From Owenia fusiformis (Eukaryota; Annelida; Polychaeta; Sabellida; Oweniidae), in contig CAIIXF020000006.1 of assembly GCA_903813345.2 (NCBI GenBank), positions 32,775,524 to 32,839,523 on the forward strand: a stretch of DNA of 64,000 bases, in the 5' to 3' direction. The first letter of the stretch is position 1. Each line of letters starts with the position of its first letter. The position numbers were made by a program, and so were the translations under genes. Below are positions 39,075 through 50,029 of this stretch, one piece after another. Below the pieces are notes generated by a model, which was given only the letters and a program-made list of their open reading frames with translations, was not told the DNA's origin and did no database searches.

Positions 39075-39924
39075 CACCCTATGCAGACAGAGCCTGTGGG
39101 AAATATTGGGTGCGGAGCAAATGAGCGGAGGGTGCGGAGCTAACGGTCATTTTTGAATTTAAATTTGGGATATTTCTGAAACTAAGCCGTTTTGGGACTT
39201 CAAATATACCAAGATATGTGTATTTGACACCAAATATCAATACAATTGTGAAAATAGTAGCGCAATTCATTCTATAGCGACGCAGTGTGCCTTAAACCTT
39301 TCCCAGACCTATATATTTTGAAATTATCCTTTTAATACTGAGTCCCCAGCATTCATAAACAATGGTGTTCAAGGTACACTATCTATACAAATTATTTTTG
39401 CATCTTGGAAGCCAGGCAGTATCTGTGTGATTTTATAAAAATTCGGAATGTTTTTCAGATATGAGCCCCCTCTAAATATTGGGTGCGGAGCAACTCCATA
39501 AACGTAGCTCCGCACCCAATATTTAGAGGGGGCTCATATCTGAAGAACATTTCCGAATTTTTATAAAATCACACAGATACTGCCTGGCTTCCAAGATGCA
39601 AAAATAATTTGCATGGGTAGTGTATCTTGAACACCATTTTTTATGAATGCTGGGGACGCAGTATTAAAAGGATAGTCTCAAAATATATAGGTCTGGGAAA
39701 TGTTTAAGGCATACTGCGTCGCTATTAAATGAATTGCACTACTATTTTCACAATTTTATTGGTATTTGGTGTCAAATACACATATCTTGGTATATTTGAA
39801 GTCCTAAAACGGCTTAGTTTCAGAAATATCCCAATTTTAAATTCAAAAATGACCGTTAGCTCCGCACCCTCCGCTCATTGGCGCCGCACCCAATATTTCC
39901 CACAGGCTCTGTCTGCATAGGGTG
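39075..39924. mobile_element. 850-bp near-perfect palindromic element with 5-bp duplication
   Basis: The arms (39075 to about 39492 and about 39508 to 39924) are inverted copies with few mismatches. The ends are CACCCTATGCAGACAGAGCC and its complement, flanked on both sides by ATCTA (39070-39074 and 39925-39929). GGGTGCGGAGC recurs in each arm. The mirrored 63-codon ORFs within it come from the palindrome. It lies 32 bases into the intron after the coiled-coil exon. Confidence 0.93.
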
Positions 39925-40294
39925 ATCTAGAATGTTAATTTATCCTAAAAGGCATCCGATTTTACTCATCATCACTCAAAATATATCTGTGTAATCACGT
40001 GTATAAGTTCTGTATCATATAATAATGTTCTTCAAAATTTATGTTTTGATATCCAAACGTTACACTGCATCCTCTTTATTCACTCTAAGAGGCGGTGATC
40101 GGTACAGCTTAGTGTGACTGAGACGGGATGCGTCAATATGTAGATTACATCACATGTTTTTCTGCTTAGTGATATAATTCATTTGTTATGTCACTGCTAA
40201 ATTCCTTTGGTTTCTTGTGCAAGTCTCACGACAAGGAATCGATATTACTAATCCATATACGCGATTCAACTAGTTAAACTGTCATTTCTTGCAG

Positions 40295-40373
40295 AGAGAG
40301 ATCAATGCTTTAAAGGAAATCTGCTATAATTATGGGGCACAGCAGTTTGAGGTAGATGCATGTAAACCCACGC
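40295..40373 (+). CDS. HVCN1: Hv1 proton channel, visible exon 7 (coiled-coil end)
   Basis: The acceptor ends TTTCTTGCAG and the donor is GTGAGT. It encodes REINALKEICYNYGAQQFEV followed by DACKPT and one base. Phase 0 in and phase 1 out fit both neighbours. REINALKEIC continues the charged helical pattern from exon 6 and probably ends the coiled coil. The first bases are AG-rich, so the exact acceptor could move by two or four bases, but only this position keeps the frame. Confidence 0.75.
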
Positions 40374-40614
40374 GTGAGTAGACATGTTACATCAAAAATC
40401 ATAATTCGTCAAAAAATGTTAATTCTTTCAATAATGAAGTTGTAAATGGGTTAACAATGGGTTTACGTCATTAAACTGGAGACGCTTCATAAATAATTTT
40501 CTATTTTGATCTAATTATCGGTTTAATAGAGGAATGATTGATTTCTATACGGCGCTAGTCTTCCTGCAATAATGTAGTGCTTATAATACATATTGATCTT
40601 TGCTGTCGTTCCAG

Positions 40615-41925
40615 CAAAGTTTGCGAAGAGGTTAGATACAAGTGGTTTGAGCGGTCTGTCCCTTTCCCTGTCAATGTCGATGTCAATGGGGATATTTGGT
40701 ATGGGACGAAGAGCTAGTACTGCCCCATCTGCACCCAGCTCAGTTCCTCCCAGTAGGAGACAGTCTCTATCTCCTTCAGTTGATAGCTCCTACTCCCGAG
40801 GGAGGCCAAGGACCCCATCAAGTGAACGCAATATGGATAGTAAATCTGACCCGACTACCCCAAACGGACCCATCGTTACACCTTCTACTGCTAAACAAAG
40901 GACGATGTTGAAATTGCTTCACAGAAACCGTTCTGCTCAATCCATAACCTCTTTTATTGAGTCTAGAAAAAGCGTTAAAAGCGATGGTTATGAAAGTGAC
41001 TCAATGAGAAATGCTATGCCATCTCTCGAAGAGGAAAATGAAAATGGTATGCAAAGTAGAAAACAATCAATGAAAAAACGACGTTCGGTAAAGAGAAAAG
41101 CAGATGAGCGAATTGGTCAGAGTACTGATTCCTCATCAGATGAATCTAGTAGCAATAGTTCAGTTTGTTATGTAAATATGGATAAAGTGAAGTCGAGCCC
41201 CGTAGAATTTGATTTAGTAGAGAGCGGATATTTCTCCTTGAACAACAATGAAAGTGATAAGGGAGAAAAGAGTGAAACGCGTAAACCATCAACGGAGAAT
41301 GTTCCAACCACAGCAGACATCGAGATTGACGTTCCCAAAGATAAAACTACTTTTAATGTTGTTCAAAATAAGCATCAGGACACTAAGAATGACCACAAGC
41401 ATCAAAATCAAATATTGTTTACTCCAAGAGAAAGACCAAAACTAAGAATCGATATTACTAAAGCAAATAAGGGACGACTAAATATCCCTAAGCAAATCCC
41501 CACAAGATCACTACAAAATGTTAATCATGTGGCAAAGTCACCGAACCATCTGAGCGTTCAGGACATACCAGCATTGAGCAACAGTTGCAATAGTCTCATT
41601 AAACTTAATAATCTGTTCCGAAACAAAAATAACAAAGACAAGATAATGGAAGAGCATTCTAGGGCACAGTTGACTATAAATGTACCCCCTTTAAGTAATA
41701 GCTGCAACAGTCTTGCATTTAAATTAAATCAGAATCATTGTACTAAAACATTGGAAGCAACAAACCACCTCGATGTAAACAATAAGCAACACTTGAGCAA
41801 CAGTTGTGGCACTCTTATACAATTAAACAATACAGTGAAAGATAATGACATTCAAAGCAACCGGCACAATCTAGAAGCCACACCTTTATTAACCAATCGA
41901 CAACCAGAGGAGGAATCACCAGTTT
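40615..41925 (+). CDS. HVCN1: Hv1 proton channel, visible exon 8 (long disordered cytoplasmic tail)
   Basis: This is a 1311-base exon with an acceptor ending GTCGTTCCAG and the donor GTAAGT. It encodes 436 complete codons (residues 417-852). The sequence is low in hydrophobics and rich in Ser, Asn, Lys and Arg, so it is predicted disordered. It opens with a Ser/Met-rich patch (SLSLSMSMSMG), then basic-Ser sites of kinase type (RRAST, RRQSLSPS) and a basic stretch (KKRRSVKRK). The motif LSNSC(N/G)(S/T)L followed by LN occurs three times, from residues 736, 775 and 809. Human Hv1 has nothing comparable: the whole human protein is about 273 residues. The open frame begins earlier at 40593, inside the intron. 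If the donor at 41926 is skipped, the frame ends two codons later at TAA (41931-41933), giving a plausible short isoform. Confidence 0.85.
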
Positions 41926-42396
41926 GTAAGTAAAAATCCAATTTAGAATTCTGCTATTCCAATTTAAATCTGCTATTAAAATTTTAGAAAGGATTAGAAT
42001 AGAATACGACTGCGCTCTGTATATAAAGTATTCAAAAAGTCGCCCCATTGCCAACTTTACTAGCTGGACCACCATGTGACCATGATTCAATCATTCAAAT
42101 GTCATTTTTAATCTTCTCTTTTGGCGTCATCTTTACTAGATCACTTACTATTTGAACTCAATGGATGTCATCTGAGGCAGCGTCTGTCATATATGTATGA
42201 TACATGAAAAGAGATATTACGTTTACTACATAGTAGGAGGCCCTTCAAAGGGCCTCCTATAGTCTTTGTAGTTATTATTTGGAGACCCCATCGGGTCTTT
42301 CCAAACTTTTCAAGACTAAATTTCAACTTGCTTCAAATTGACCAATTTTTAAAAAAAAGATCATCTACAAGTTCTCAGGAATTCAAATCTGACCTT

Positions 42397-43515
42397 TTTT
42401 TTTTGTTTAAAATGTATTTATTTTAAGAGGATTGCCCAGAAGCATTTCGCTTATCGAGGGGCTCTCCTCTCTTTATTATTTACATTATAATTAGAGATGT
42501 TGGAATATACTATAATAATTGAAGTTTAAATTAGTAAGTGTGTTTGACGATTATCATGGAAAACGTCCAGTGTTTTTTATGTAGTTTTGACAAAGCATTA
42601 GGATATTTTGGTTTGATGTTGGGGTTAACAAGGGGCTACCATGAATGAGCAATTGAACCTTAGATGCAATAGATTTGAGGTTATGTCTGGTTTTAGGAGG
42701 GTATTGTTCAATTATTCTATCGATTCCTTCGAGTAGGATGACCCGTTGGTGTTCGTATAGGGGACATTTTAGGAAGTAGTGTGTTACGTCTTCCCTGTTT
42801 GAGGGACAATTGTCACAACTACCATCGGGTATGAGCTGGTACATCATGCGCTGATTGTTCAGGGCACTGAGTCCCATTCTTATTCTTGAGAGGTTTATGT
42901 GATGTTTTCCTTTTCCTTGTGAGAATAGCTTGTTTGGTTTGCTTAGAGAGGCTTTTTTGTAGTCAATTTTGAAACGACCAACAGAGTCTGTTGTTTTCAG
43001 CTCTTCTCCGAGAGAGTTCCACGTGGTAGCGACACTGTATAGGGTAGACCTTTTCACTTTTTCACTTCTACTTAACATTGTTTGCATGTTAAAATGGCGA
43101 GTGTTCAGACGACTTGGTCTTTTTGGGCTAACTTCGAGTAGATATTTGGGTAGATTTTCATTCATTATTTTATATCCGAGTATCATTTTGTAATATTTTC
43201 GTCGCTCAGCAAGTTTGTCCCATCCAAGCTCTTTAAGAATTTCACCCGTGTCGGTTCTCACGTAGGCCCTGGTGCATGCTAGTGCTGCTTGCCGTTGTAT
43301 ACCCTCGATGCGAAGACTTTGCTGGTTAGTACAGTTATCGTAGAGGATGCAGGCGTACTCAATGATCGGTCTGATGTAGGTTTTATAGTATGTTTCTTGA
43401 AGTTGCCTAGGGACGCGTCCGCTGAGTCTCCATAGGTTTCCTATTTGTCTTCTTGTTTTCTCACTCAGATTGTTTATGTGGTTTTCCCAATTTAGGTTTT
43501 CTTGAATGGTCAAGC
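42397..43515 (-). mobile_element. 5'-truncated CR1/Jockey-type LINE with 13-bp target-site duplication
   Basis: CAAATCTGACCTT flanks the copy exactly (42384-42396 and 43516-43528). A short T run at its left side is the poly(A) tail of a - strand copy. Both flanks are AGGTCA-family sequence, so the LINE landed in that older repeat. Confidence 0.92.
42554..43515 (-). pseudogene. LINE reverse-transcriptase C-terminal fragment
   Basis: The frame begins in the thumb region (GLTIQENLNWENHINNL), continues YYKTYIRPIIEYACILYDNC, IEGIQRQAALACTRAY, and ends with a zinc-knuckle-like C-x2-C-x8-H-x4-C (CDNCPSNREDVTHYFLKC). This is typical of CR1/L2/Jockey-like non-LTR elements. The RT active site is absent. 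The open frame extends upstream to 43579, but the first ~21 codons are host repeat sequence beyond the insertion point and are not part of the LINE. Confidence 0.88.
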
Positions 43516-44233
43516 CAAATCTGACCTTACTTTTGACCCGTGACCTTTGCTTGACCTTCAGTGACCTTCGAAAGTTCAAAAATTTGATTTTTCAAATTGA
43601 TTTTCTGGATTCACATTTAGGTAAATTTGATCACAAAAGGACCACTGAGGTCTAAAAAAGTAGAATTTGCAAGGTCAAAGGTCAAGGTCATCAAACTTAA
43701 TCACAAAGTGTGTTTTCTAAGTTTCTCAAAAATTGTAACTACAAATCAATATTTTTAATGAAAGTCAGGATATATATTCTTCTTAAGGTTCTTAGCACTT
43801 TTTCTCCTACTTCTAGCTAAGTCTGAGTTAACTCTTATATACTCCTTCTAGGAACCTTGGCTGAATTTGGGGGAAAGAATTTTCATCTCGGTCAAGGACA
43901 AAGGTCAAAATCTAGGTCAAATCTAAGTTTTTTCAAGTTTCTCAAATTTTGTCCTTATACTTCATTTTAGCTTGCGACAAATTGAATCGTAGCTAGTTTT
44001 AAGCATTCTCTACAAATTGCTCACTATATGTCACCATTAAATTTTCACCGTTTTTGAGATATTTGACGTCAAAAAACGGTAAAAATCTGTCATTTTCAAC
44101 TCGCTTCAAATTGACCAAAGTTTTTTAAAGCATCTACAAGTTCTCAGGAGTTCAAATCTGATCTTAGATTTGACCTTTGGTTGACCCTCAAAAGGTCAAA
44201 AAGTTGACTTTCCAAATTGATTTTCTGGATTGA

Positions 44234-44933
44234 AAGGAGTGGTAAGGATATGGAGAACTTTTTGAACACACGTTTCTCTTAAACCAGTCATAAAAAAATC
44301 TAAAAATTTAACACATCGTCAATTTAAAGGTCATCTTTTGAATGGTAACAATATAATTTGAAAAATATATATATACTTTCATCTATATTGTTTTAGAAAA
44401 CATATCAAACACTTGTTTTGTTTTTGGTATCATGTTTCCAGAGTGAAATGAAACATCTTTCCGAACCTCATTGGAACAAAACGACATAAACACAACATGT
44501 TTAGGTCTCTCAATATTGTAATTGTATAAAGGAAATTTTGGTTGGTTTTTAAAAAGTATCTTGTTAATGAAATTAAAGGTTTATCGTTATTTTTATCTAT
44601 TTTGGGGGGATTTTGTTTTAAATTTTTGAGCACTTTTTTAAAATCAACCAAAAATTCCTTTGTATAACTATAATATTGAGAGGTCGAAAAACATGTTATA
44701 TATGCTATTTCATTTTCAAGAATAGGTAGAAAGGAGCAAAAACAATTGCACTAAAAAAACAAAAATGTTAACAAAAACAGTTATATAAAATATTTCTAAA
44801 CAATTTTCGCATTAAATTGTTGTCAATCAGTCAACAGTACATAAAATACCGTGTTTTTACAGAATGTTTTCAATAATTGGTTTACGAGAAAAACATTGTT
44901 GAATTCAGTTCTCCATATCGATACCACTCCTTT
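44234..44933. mobile_element. Palindromic MITE-like element, copy 2
   Basis: The ends AAAGGAGTGGTA...ATATGGAGAACT and the complement AGTTCTCCATATCGATACCA (plus CTCCTTT) define it. It is closely related to 11340-12069 in the same orientation. AGGTCA-family sequence continues on both sides. Confidence 0.85.
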
Positions 44934-45934
44934 GGGTATATTTTATTACAAAAGACCTACTGAAGTTGCAAGGTCAAAGGTCAAGGTCATCAATCAGAGT
45001 TGGTGACAACAAATCAATATTTTTGGATGAAAGTCAGAAGAAATATTCCTCTAAAGGTTCTTCACATATTAGCAATTAACTATCTATTAAAATTGTGCAC
45101 CAGTTTTGAGATATTAGATCATTTACAAGTTCTCACGAGTTCAAGTCTAGAAAAGTAAAATTTGCAAGGTCAAATGTCAAGGTCACCAAACTTAATCACA
45201 AACTGTCTTTTAACTTTCTTAAAATTCGAGACTATAGATCAATATTTCTGTATGAAGTTCATTTCTCTAAAGGTTATACCCATATAAACAATTGACTATG
45301 GATTAAGATTTTGCACCAGATTTTAGATATTAGAGTTCAAAAACTGAAAAAGGTCAAATTTTGAAATTTCTCAAGGTCAAATCTCACATTGCTTTAAATT
45401 GATCAAACTTTTTTTAAAAAATCATCTACAAGATCTCGGGAGTTCAAATCTGACATTAGTTTTGACATTTGGTTGACCTTCAGTAACCTTCGAAACGCCA
45501 AAAAGTTTATTTTTCAAATTGATTTTCTGGATACAAATCTAGTTATATTTAATCACAAAAACCTACTGAGGTCTAAAAAAGTAGGATTTCCAAGGTCAAG
45601 GGTCATCAAACTAAATCACAAACTTTGTTTTCTAAGTTTCTTGAAATTCGAGACTATAAATCAATTTTTTCACCAGTTTTGAGATACTAGAGTTCAAAAA
45701 CTGAATAAATGTCAAATTTAGAAATTTTTCGAGGTCAGATTTCAACTTCCTTCAAATTGAACAAATATATTTTAAATATCGTGCAAGTTGCCTAGAGCTC
45801 ATATATGACCTTAGATTTGAGATTTAACCTTCGGCTGTCCTTCTAATTGTCAAAAAACGCCTACTGGGCCTCCGTAAGATTGCTTGCAATCTTGATATCT
45901 AGTTATTTCCTATAACTACAAATCGTGTCGTGCG

Positions 45935-46075
45935 CCTATTCATTGAGCAATTCAATTATAAACTTCCTCCTAAAAATAAATCTCTCAGATTTGTTGAATT
46001 TTCTAGCAGAAATCGCTGTATCACCCTCCCCCCCCCACCCCCCGTTCATTTCCTCCGATCACCGGGCGTGTTAAC
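45935..46075. repeat. Dispersed repeat fragment
   Basis: GCCTATTCATTGAGCAATTC, CAGATTTGTTGAATTTTCTA and CTCCGATCACCGGGCGTG match 21590-21700 and, inverted, 12985-13110. It ends about 50 bases before the last proton channel exon. Confidence 0.65.
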
Positions 46076-46125
46076 CTCAATAAAATAAACAATTTACAAC
46101 ATTCCTAATCATTTGATTGTTCCAG

Positions 46126-46196
46126 GTGACGTGATAATTAAACAACCGAACTCCAAGCAAGTCATGGCAACAATTGTTACCATCGACGATATGTGA
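46126..46196 (+). CDS. HVCN1: Hv1 proton channel, last coding exon
   Basis: The acceptor ends GATTGTTCCAG. With the one base carried from the exon ending at 41925 it reads CDVIIKQPNSKQVMATIVTI then DDM and a TGA stop at 46194-46196. The reading phase matches exactly, and the alternative of reading through the previous donor ends at once. The intron before it (4.2 kb) carries a nested repeat block with a LINE. The terminal DDM could be a weak class III PDZ ligand, but this is speculative. No confident polyadenylation signal was placed. Confidence 0.6.
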
Positions 46197-46729
46197 CAAG
46201 TTAGGGATCAAATATTAGCCATCTACGTGTTCTAAACTGGCATACAGTAGGATTAACTGTTTTTCTCATCCTTTGGAACATAACTTGTAGGTACTCCTAG
46301 TCGAATTGCAACATCATGGAGACTTTCTTGATTACCATAGCGTTATCATATTCAGCAAATATATATCACCTCGAAAGATGCTGCACTACTGTCTAGAGAC
46401 TTGGTATTCAGGTCTCAATCGATAGCTTCTAAAATATCTGAAAGTTGTTCAATTATAATTGCATTTAGCCTAATGGCCTAATTGACAGATTCAAGCAGGC
46501 CACTCCACTAACTCCCAAATAAACAAAATGGAGCGTGGGGAATCTTTCAAAATTTCTAGACTCTGTTGGAAAATAGATGGATGGATGGACTCTTAGCTGC
46601 TGTAATGATTTGAAGCAATGGAAACTTTGGAACGTGTGTCCATATTTTTAACAGTTGAAAAAATGATACTGCAAACGTTGATGCAAACGCTATTCAGAAT
46701 TATTGTAGTATCTACGTTATACAGTAATA

Positions 46730-47569
46730 CAGGGTGTCCAAAAAAACAGGACCGTAAGAAAGTTGAATAACTCGGTCAAATTTGCATATTGTACCTTGAA
46801 ATTTCAGAATTATTTAGTTCATTCAATGTGAATTTAGTTGTAAAAGTTTGATAATAATCTACCAATTGAGTCAAAAACTACAGCTCCTTACAAAGCATGC
46901 CCCAAATGTGCACCTCTCCTCTCTATGCACAATTCAATCCGGCGAACAAAGTTGATGATGATCCTCCTACACACATGTCTTTCTGAATGAACAAGTTTGT
47001 TCCAAGAACAATTGCTACTGGGGCTTACATCCTCCTGATGAAGTGTTACAGCATCCATTGCATTCTGAACAATGCACTGCCTGGGTGTCAATGAGGAAAC
47101 ATGAAATCATCAGTCCTTTTTGATTCGAAGGTGACTGGGGACGTGCTATCACCATAAACAAGGACCAGTAAGTTGTTCACTAAGTTTTGGAGGTTACTTA
47201 AGTACCAGAAGGGACATCTAAGGAGATAAGCAGTGGTTTCAACAAGCCAATACCACCCCAACACTGCAAATGATATGCTGAAATGGTTTAGGGAATGCTT
47301 TGGTGGTCAGCTCATCAGTTGCAGAACGAAAACCATATGAGCAGCTCATTTGCCAGATCTAAATCACTCAAATTTTTATCTTTGAGGATTTCTCAAAGCC
47401 GATGTGTATACTGACAGGCCCCTAACAATCTTTAGAGTGCAATAACTACCCCAATATTTGCCATCCACATTATGTATATAGGTCAGGGTCATTAACAACT
47501 TTGTTGCAAAATATGCAAAATTGATTGAATTATGCAACTTTCTTACGGTCCTGTTTTTTGGACACCCTG
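46730..47569. mobile_element. Tc1/mariner-IS630-type element with opposed transposase pieces
   Basis: TIRs of about 37 bases (CAGGGTGTCCAAAAAAACAG; complement CTGTTTTTTGGACACCCTG) are flanked by TA on both sides. On the + strand at about 47330-47450 a broken frame reads TIWAAHLPDLNHSNFYL, stop, GFLKADVYTDRPLT, matching the WPPRSPDLxPxDFFLWGxLKxxVY block. On the - strand, 46888-47091 ends FVRRIELCIERRGAHL, like the extreme C terminus of the same family. Both pieces point outward. Confidence 0.85.
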
Positions 47570-48159
47570 TACTTAGCTAGAGGATATTAGAATACGACTA
47601 CAAGTCAATATTCATGACTTTTGATATTTTGATATGTAATATTTTTCCGTCTGTCAGTATGTTTACAAGTCTGAAGCTTACTATTACAACCCATGAAGGG
47701 AAGCATCATGACTTTTGATTAATGAATGAATTACGTATATTTATTTTAGTTTGAATACAGTTAAGTATTGTTTAGACAAGCGAAGAGCAAAAAAGTACGA
47801 TAGAAGTATTTAGCCACGCAACTACTACGAGTGTTCACATAGTTGAAAAGATGGCTTATATGTGTAGTCTTTGATTAATATTTCCTAATTTTTGTAAACA
47901 TTTAAATGTTACATTATTGAAATGCGTTCTTTAAATGATTATTGTTCTTAAAATGAACTTAAAATTGGAGTATTTTCAATTTTTCTGTTAAATATATGAG
48001 TCTATACTAAGTATAATCGTTCTGCTTATTGTGATTTATTAGTTTTATTTGATGATTGTATGAAACGTTCTAAATACTGTAATTTTGATATTAGAAATAA
48101 ATTGTTTAAATTATTCTTCAAAGTTACCTTCAGGTTTACTTTTTGTTCAATGATTTATA

Positions 48160-48809
48160 CAAGGGCCGATCAAAAAGTTTCTTACCGTTGGCTCTAGATT
48201 TCATGATAAGAGGAGTTGGATGCTCAAACTTTTACATGAGACAGGGTAATAAGTTTGCTTGAAACTGTGGGAGTTTCATATTAATTGGTCCATTGGTAGT
48301 GACACACAGTCAATACACATTTTCAATGATTAAGTTAGGTGGAGCAGCGTTTTCTATAAAAAATTGTACAAAGCAGCAGTTTAGGACATTTCTAACACTA
48401 AGTAGTGTCATCTGTCAACAGACTGTAGTAGTAATCATGTTTAAGTAGTTTTTATGTCTAATATTCATCCTCCTTCAAAATATTCACTCCCAGTTGCAAT
48501 GCACTTCCTATATCTGTCCACCCAATCCAAAAACACATGTTTAAGACCTTTGTATGAGAGGTTGCAAACGATGTCGGTAAATTTCCAGAACCACAACTCA
48601 GCAGATATTTTATATATATCGCTGCTCCACCTAACTTAGTCATTGAAAATATGTATTGACTCTGTGTCACTACCAATTAACCAATTTATATGAAACTCGT
48701 ACAGTTTCAAGCAAACTAATTATTCTGTCTCATGATAAAGTTTGAGCATCCAACTCCTCTAATTATAAAATCTAGAGCCAACGGTAAGAAACTTTTTGAT
48801 CGGCCCTTG
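48160..48809. mobile_element. 650-bp palindromic mariner-derived element
   Basis: Arms of about 186 bases begin CAAGGGCCGATCAAAAAGTT and are mirrored exactly at the right end, flanked by TA on each side. Termini resemble those of the mariner at 25819-26872 (GGGCCGATCA-AAAGT, CGTTGGCTCTA), so it is a non-autonomous relative. Short mirrored ORFs within show no domain. It lies between the two convergent genes. Confidence 0.92.
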
Positions 48810-49025
48810 TATTATAAAAGATTCAGCTAATTTTAAGTGAATAATTTGCCGGAATTGACTTACCGAGCGGCCATAAAAGGTTTTCCTCTACTAGTCACTA
48901 TGCCTGAAGTATGAACCGTCACAAACATCGTGGCAAATACTGTATGTCAACAAATAAATCCGCCGGAGAAGTATATGTATACACATCATTACTTAAAAGT
49001 TAGAAAGTAAACTTGGGGAAATATA

Positions 49026-49885
49026 CACTCCCCTCCATAAGTTTGGCAACCTTAGTTCCCCCATTTAACTACGTGTTAAACCCTCTTTACGTTTGAATTT
49101 TTATTTACTTAACCGGCGATGAAAATACTTATACTATTGATAGAAACGTAACTTGATTTTATTTCTAATACCTCCAAATTTTTTTCCTCAATTACAATAG
49201 GTCGAAAATTGATGATAAATTTGATGAACTTTTGAAAATCGTCATTCCCATGTAATCCAATGGGAAATGGAGGGTTCGGGGCAAATCATAAATCAGGATA
49301 TCTTTTTTGTAAAACATTCAGCAAAAAATATTTCTATATAGAAAATTGAATTGTCTAACTTTTTGTACACTAGGTGTTTAGTTTATTTGATGAATACTAA
49401 AGTTACGGCGCTTCAAAGTCATTTAAAATAAGTTTTTGCCTTCTGTGTTATTTCAATGGGAGAGGTTTTTTGAAAAACAATTTTGACTTTAAAGCCCTAT
49501 AACTTTGTTGAACCTGAAGAAACATATCAATTTTTTGTTAAATAAAGTTAGAAAATTCAATTGCCTGCCTAACTCGTATTTTTGCAAGGATTCGGATGGA
49601 TGGATATACTATCATATGACTTGGGGCAAACCTACCCTTTCCCATTGGTTAACATGGGAATGTCGATTTTCAAAAAGTCATCAAATTTATCATCAATTTT
49701 TGACTTTTGTAATTGAGGAAAAAATTTAGAAAATTTGGAAGTATTGGAAATAAAGTCAAATTACGTTTCCATCAAAAGTATAAGTATTTTCATCGCAGGT
49801 TACGTATATAAAAATGTAAACGTAAATAGGCTTTAACACGTAGTTCAATGGCGAGCTAAGGTTGCCAAACTTATGGAGGGGAATG
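49026..49885. mobile_element. Palindromic element of the CACTCCCCTCC family, copy 2
   Basis: The ends CACTCCCCTCCATAAGTTTG and the complement CAAACTTATGGAGGGGAATG are each flanked by TA (49024-49025 and 49886-49887). Arms of about 400 bases mirror each other around 49455. The right end is about 145 bases beyond the stop codon of the chitin-binding gene. Confidence 0.9.
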
Positions 49886-50029
49886 TATGTTCGGAAACGT
49901 CAAGCAATTGCTATGCTGAAAGTATAACCTGCGCAACGCATGTAAAGACTTGTAAACAAAGAAATACAGAAACAATATCTCTTGAAGAACACATTCTTAC
50001 AATACTTATTACAAAATAATATTTATGAA

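Larger units (their letters stand above)
42230..45900. repeat. AGGTCA-family repeat block, hosting nested insertions
   Basis: It begins with the perfect hairpin GGAGGCCCTTCAAAGGGCCT(CC) at about 42237 and ends at GGGCCTCCGTAAGATTGC near 45885. In between are many AGGTCA and TGACCT words, including AAGGTCAAAGGTCAAGGTCA at about 43673 and 44968. A LINE (42397-43515) and a palindromic element (44234-44933) are inserted in it. It fills the last intron of the proton channel gene. Confidence 0.8.

Noticed and set aside
39044-39124. In-frame extension of the coiled-coil exon (VRELAQNHLS and onward)
   Set aside because: It follows a consensus GTAAGG donor and soon runs into a transposable element; the next exon continues in correct phase from 39043.
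40593-40614. Met at 40593 as the start of a separate 446-codon protein
   Set aside because: A strong acceptor lies at 40614 and the frame matches the preceding proton channel exon exactly, so the first codons are intron sequence.
43516-43579. First ~21 codons of the 341-codon LINE ORF
   Set aside because: They lie outside the 13-bp target-site duplication, in the host AGGTCA repeat.
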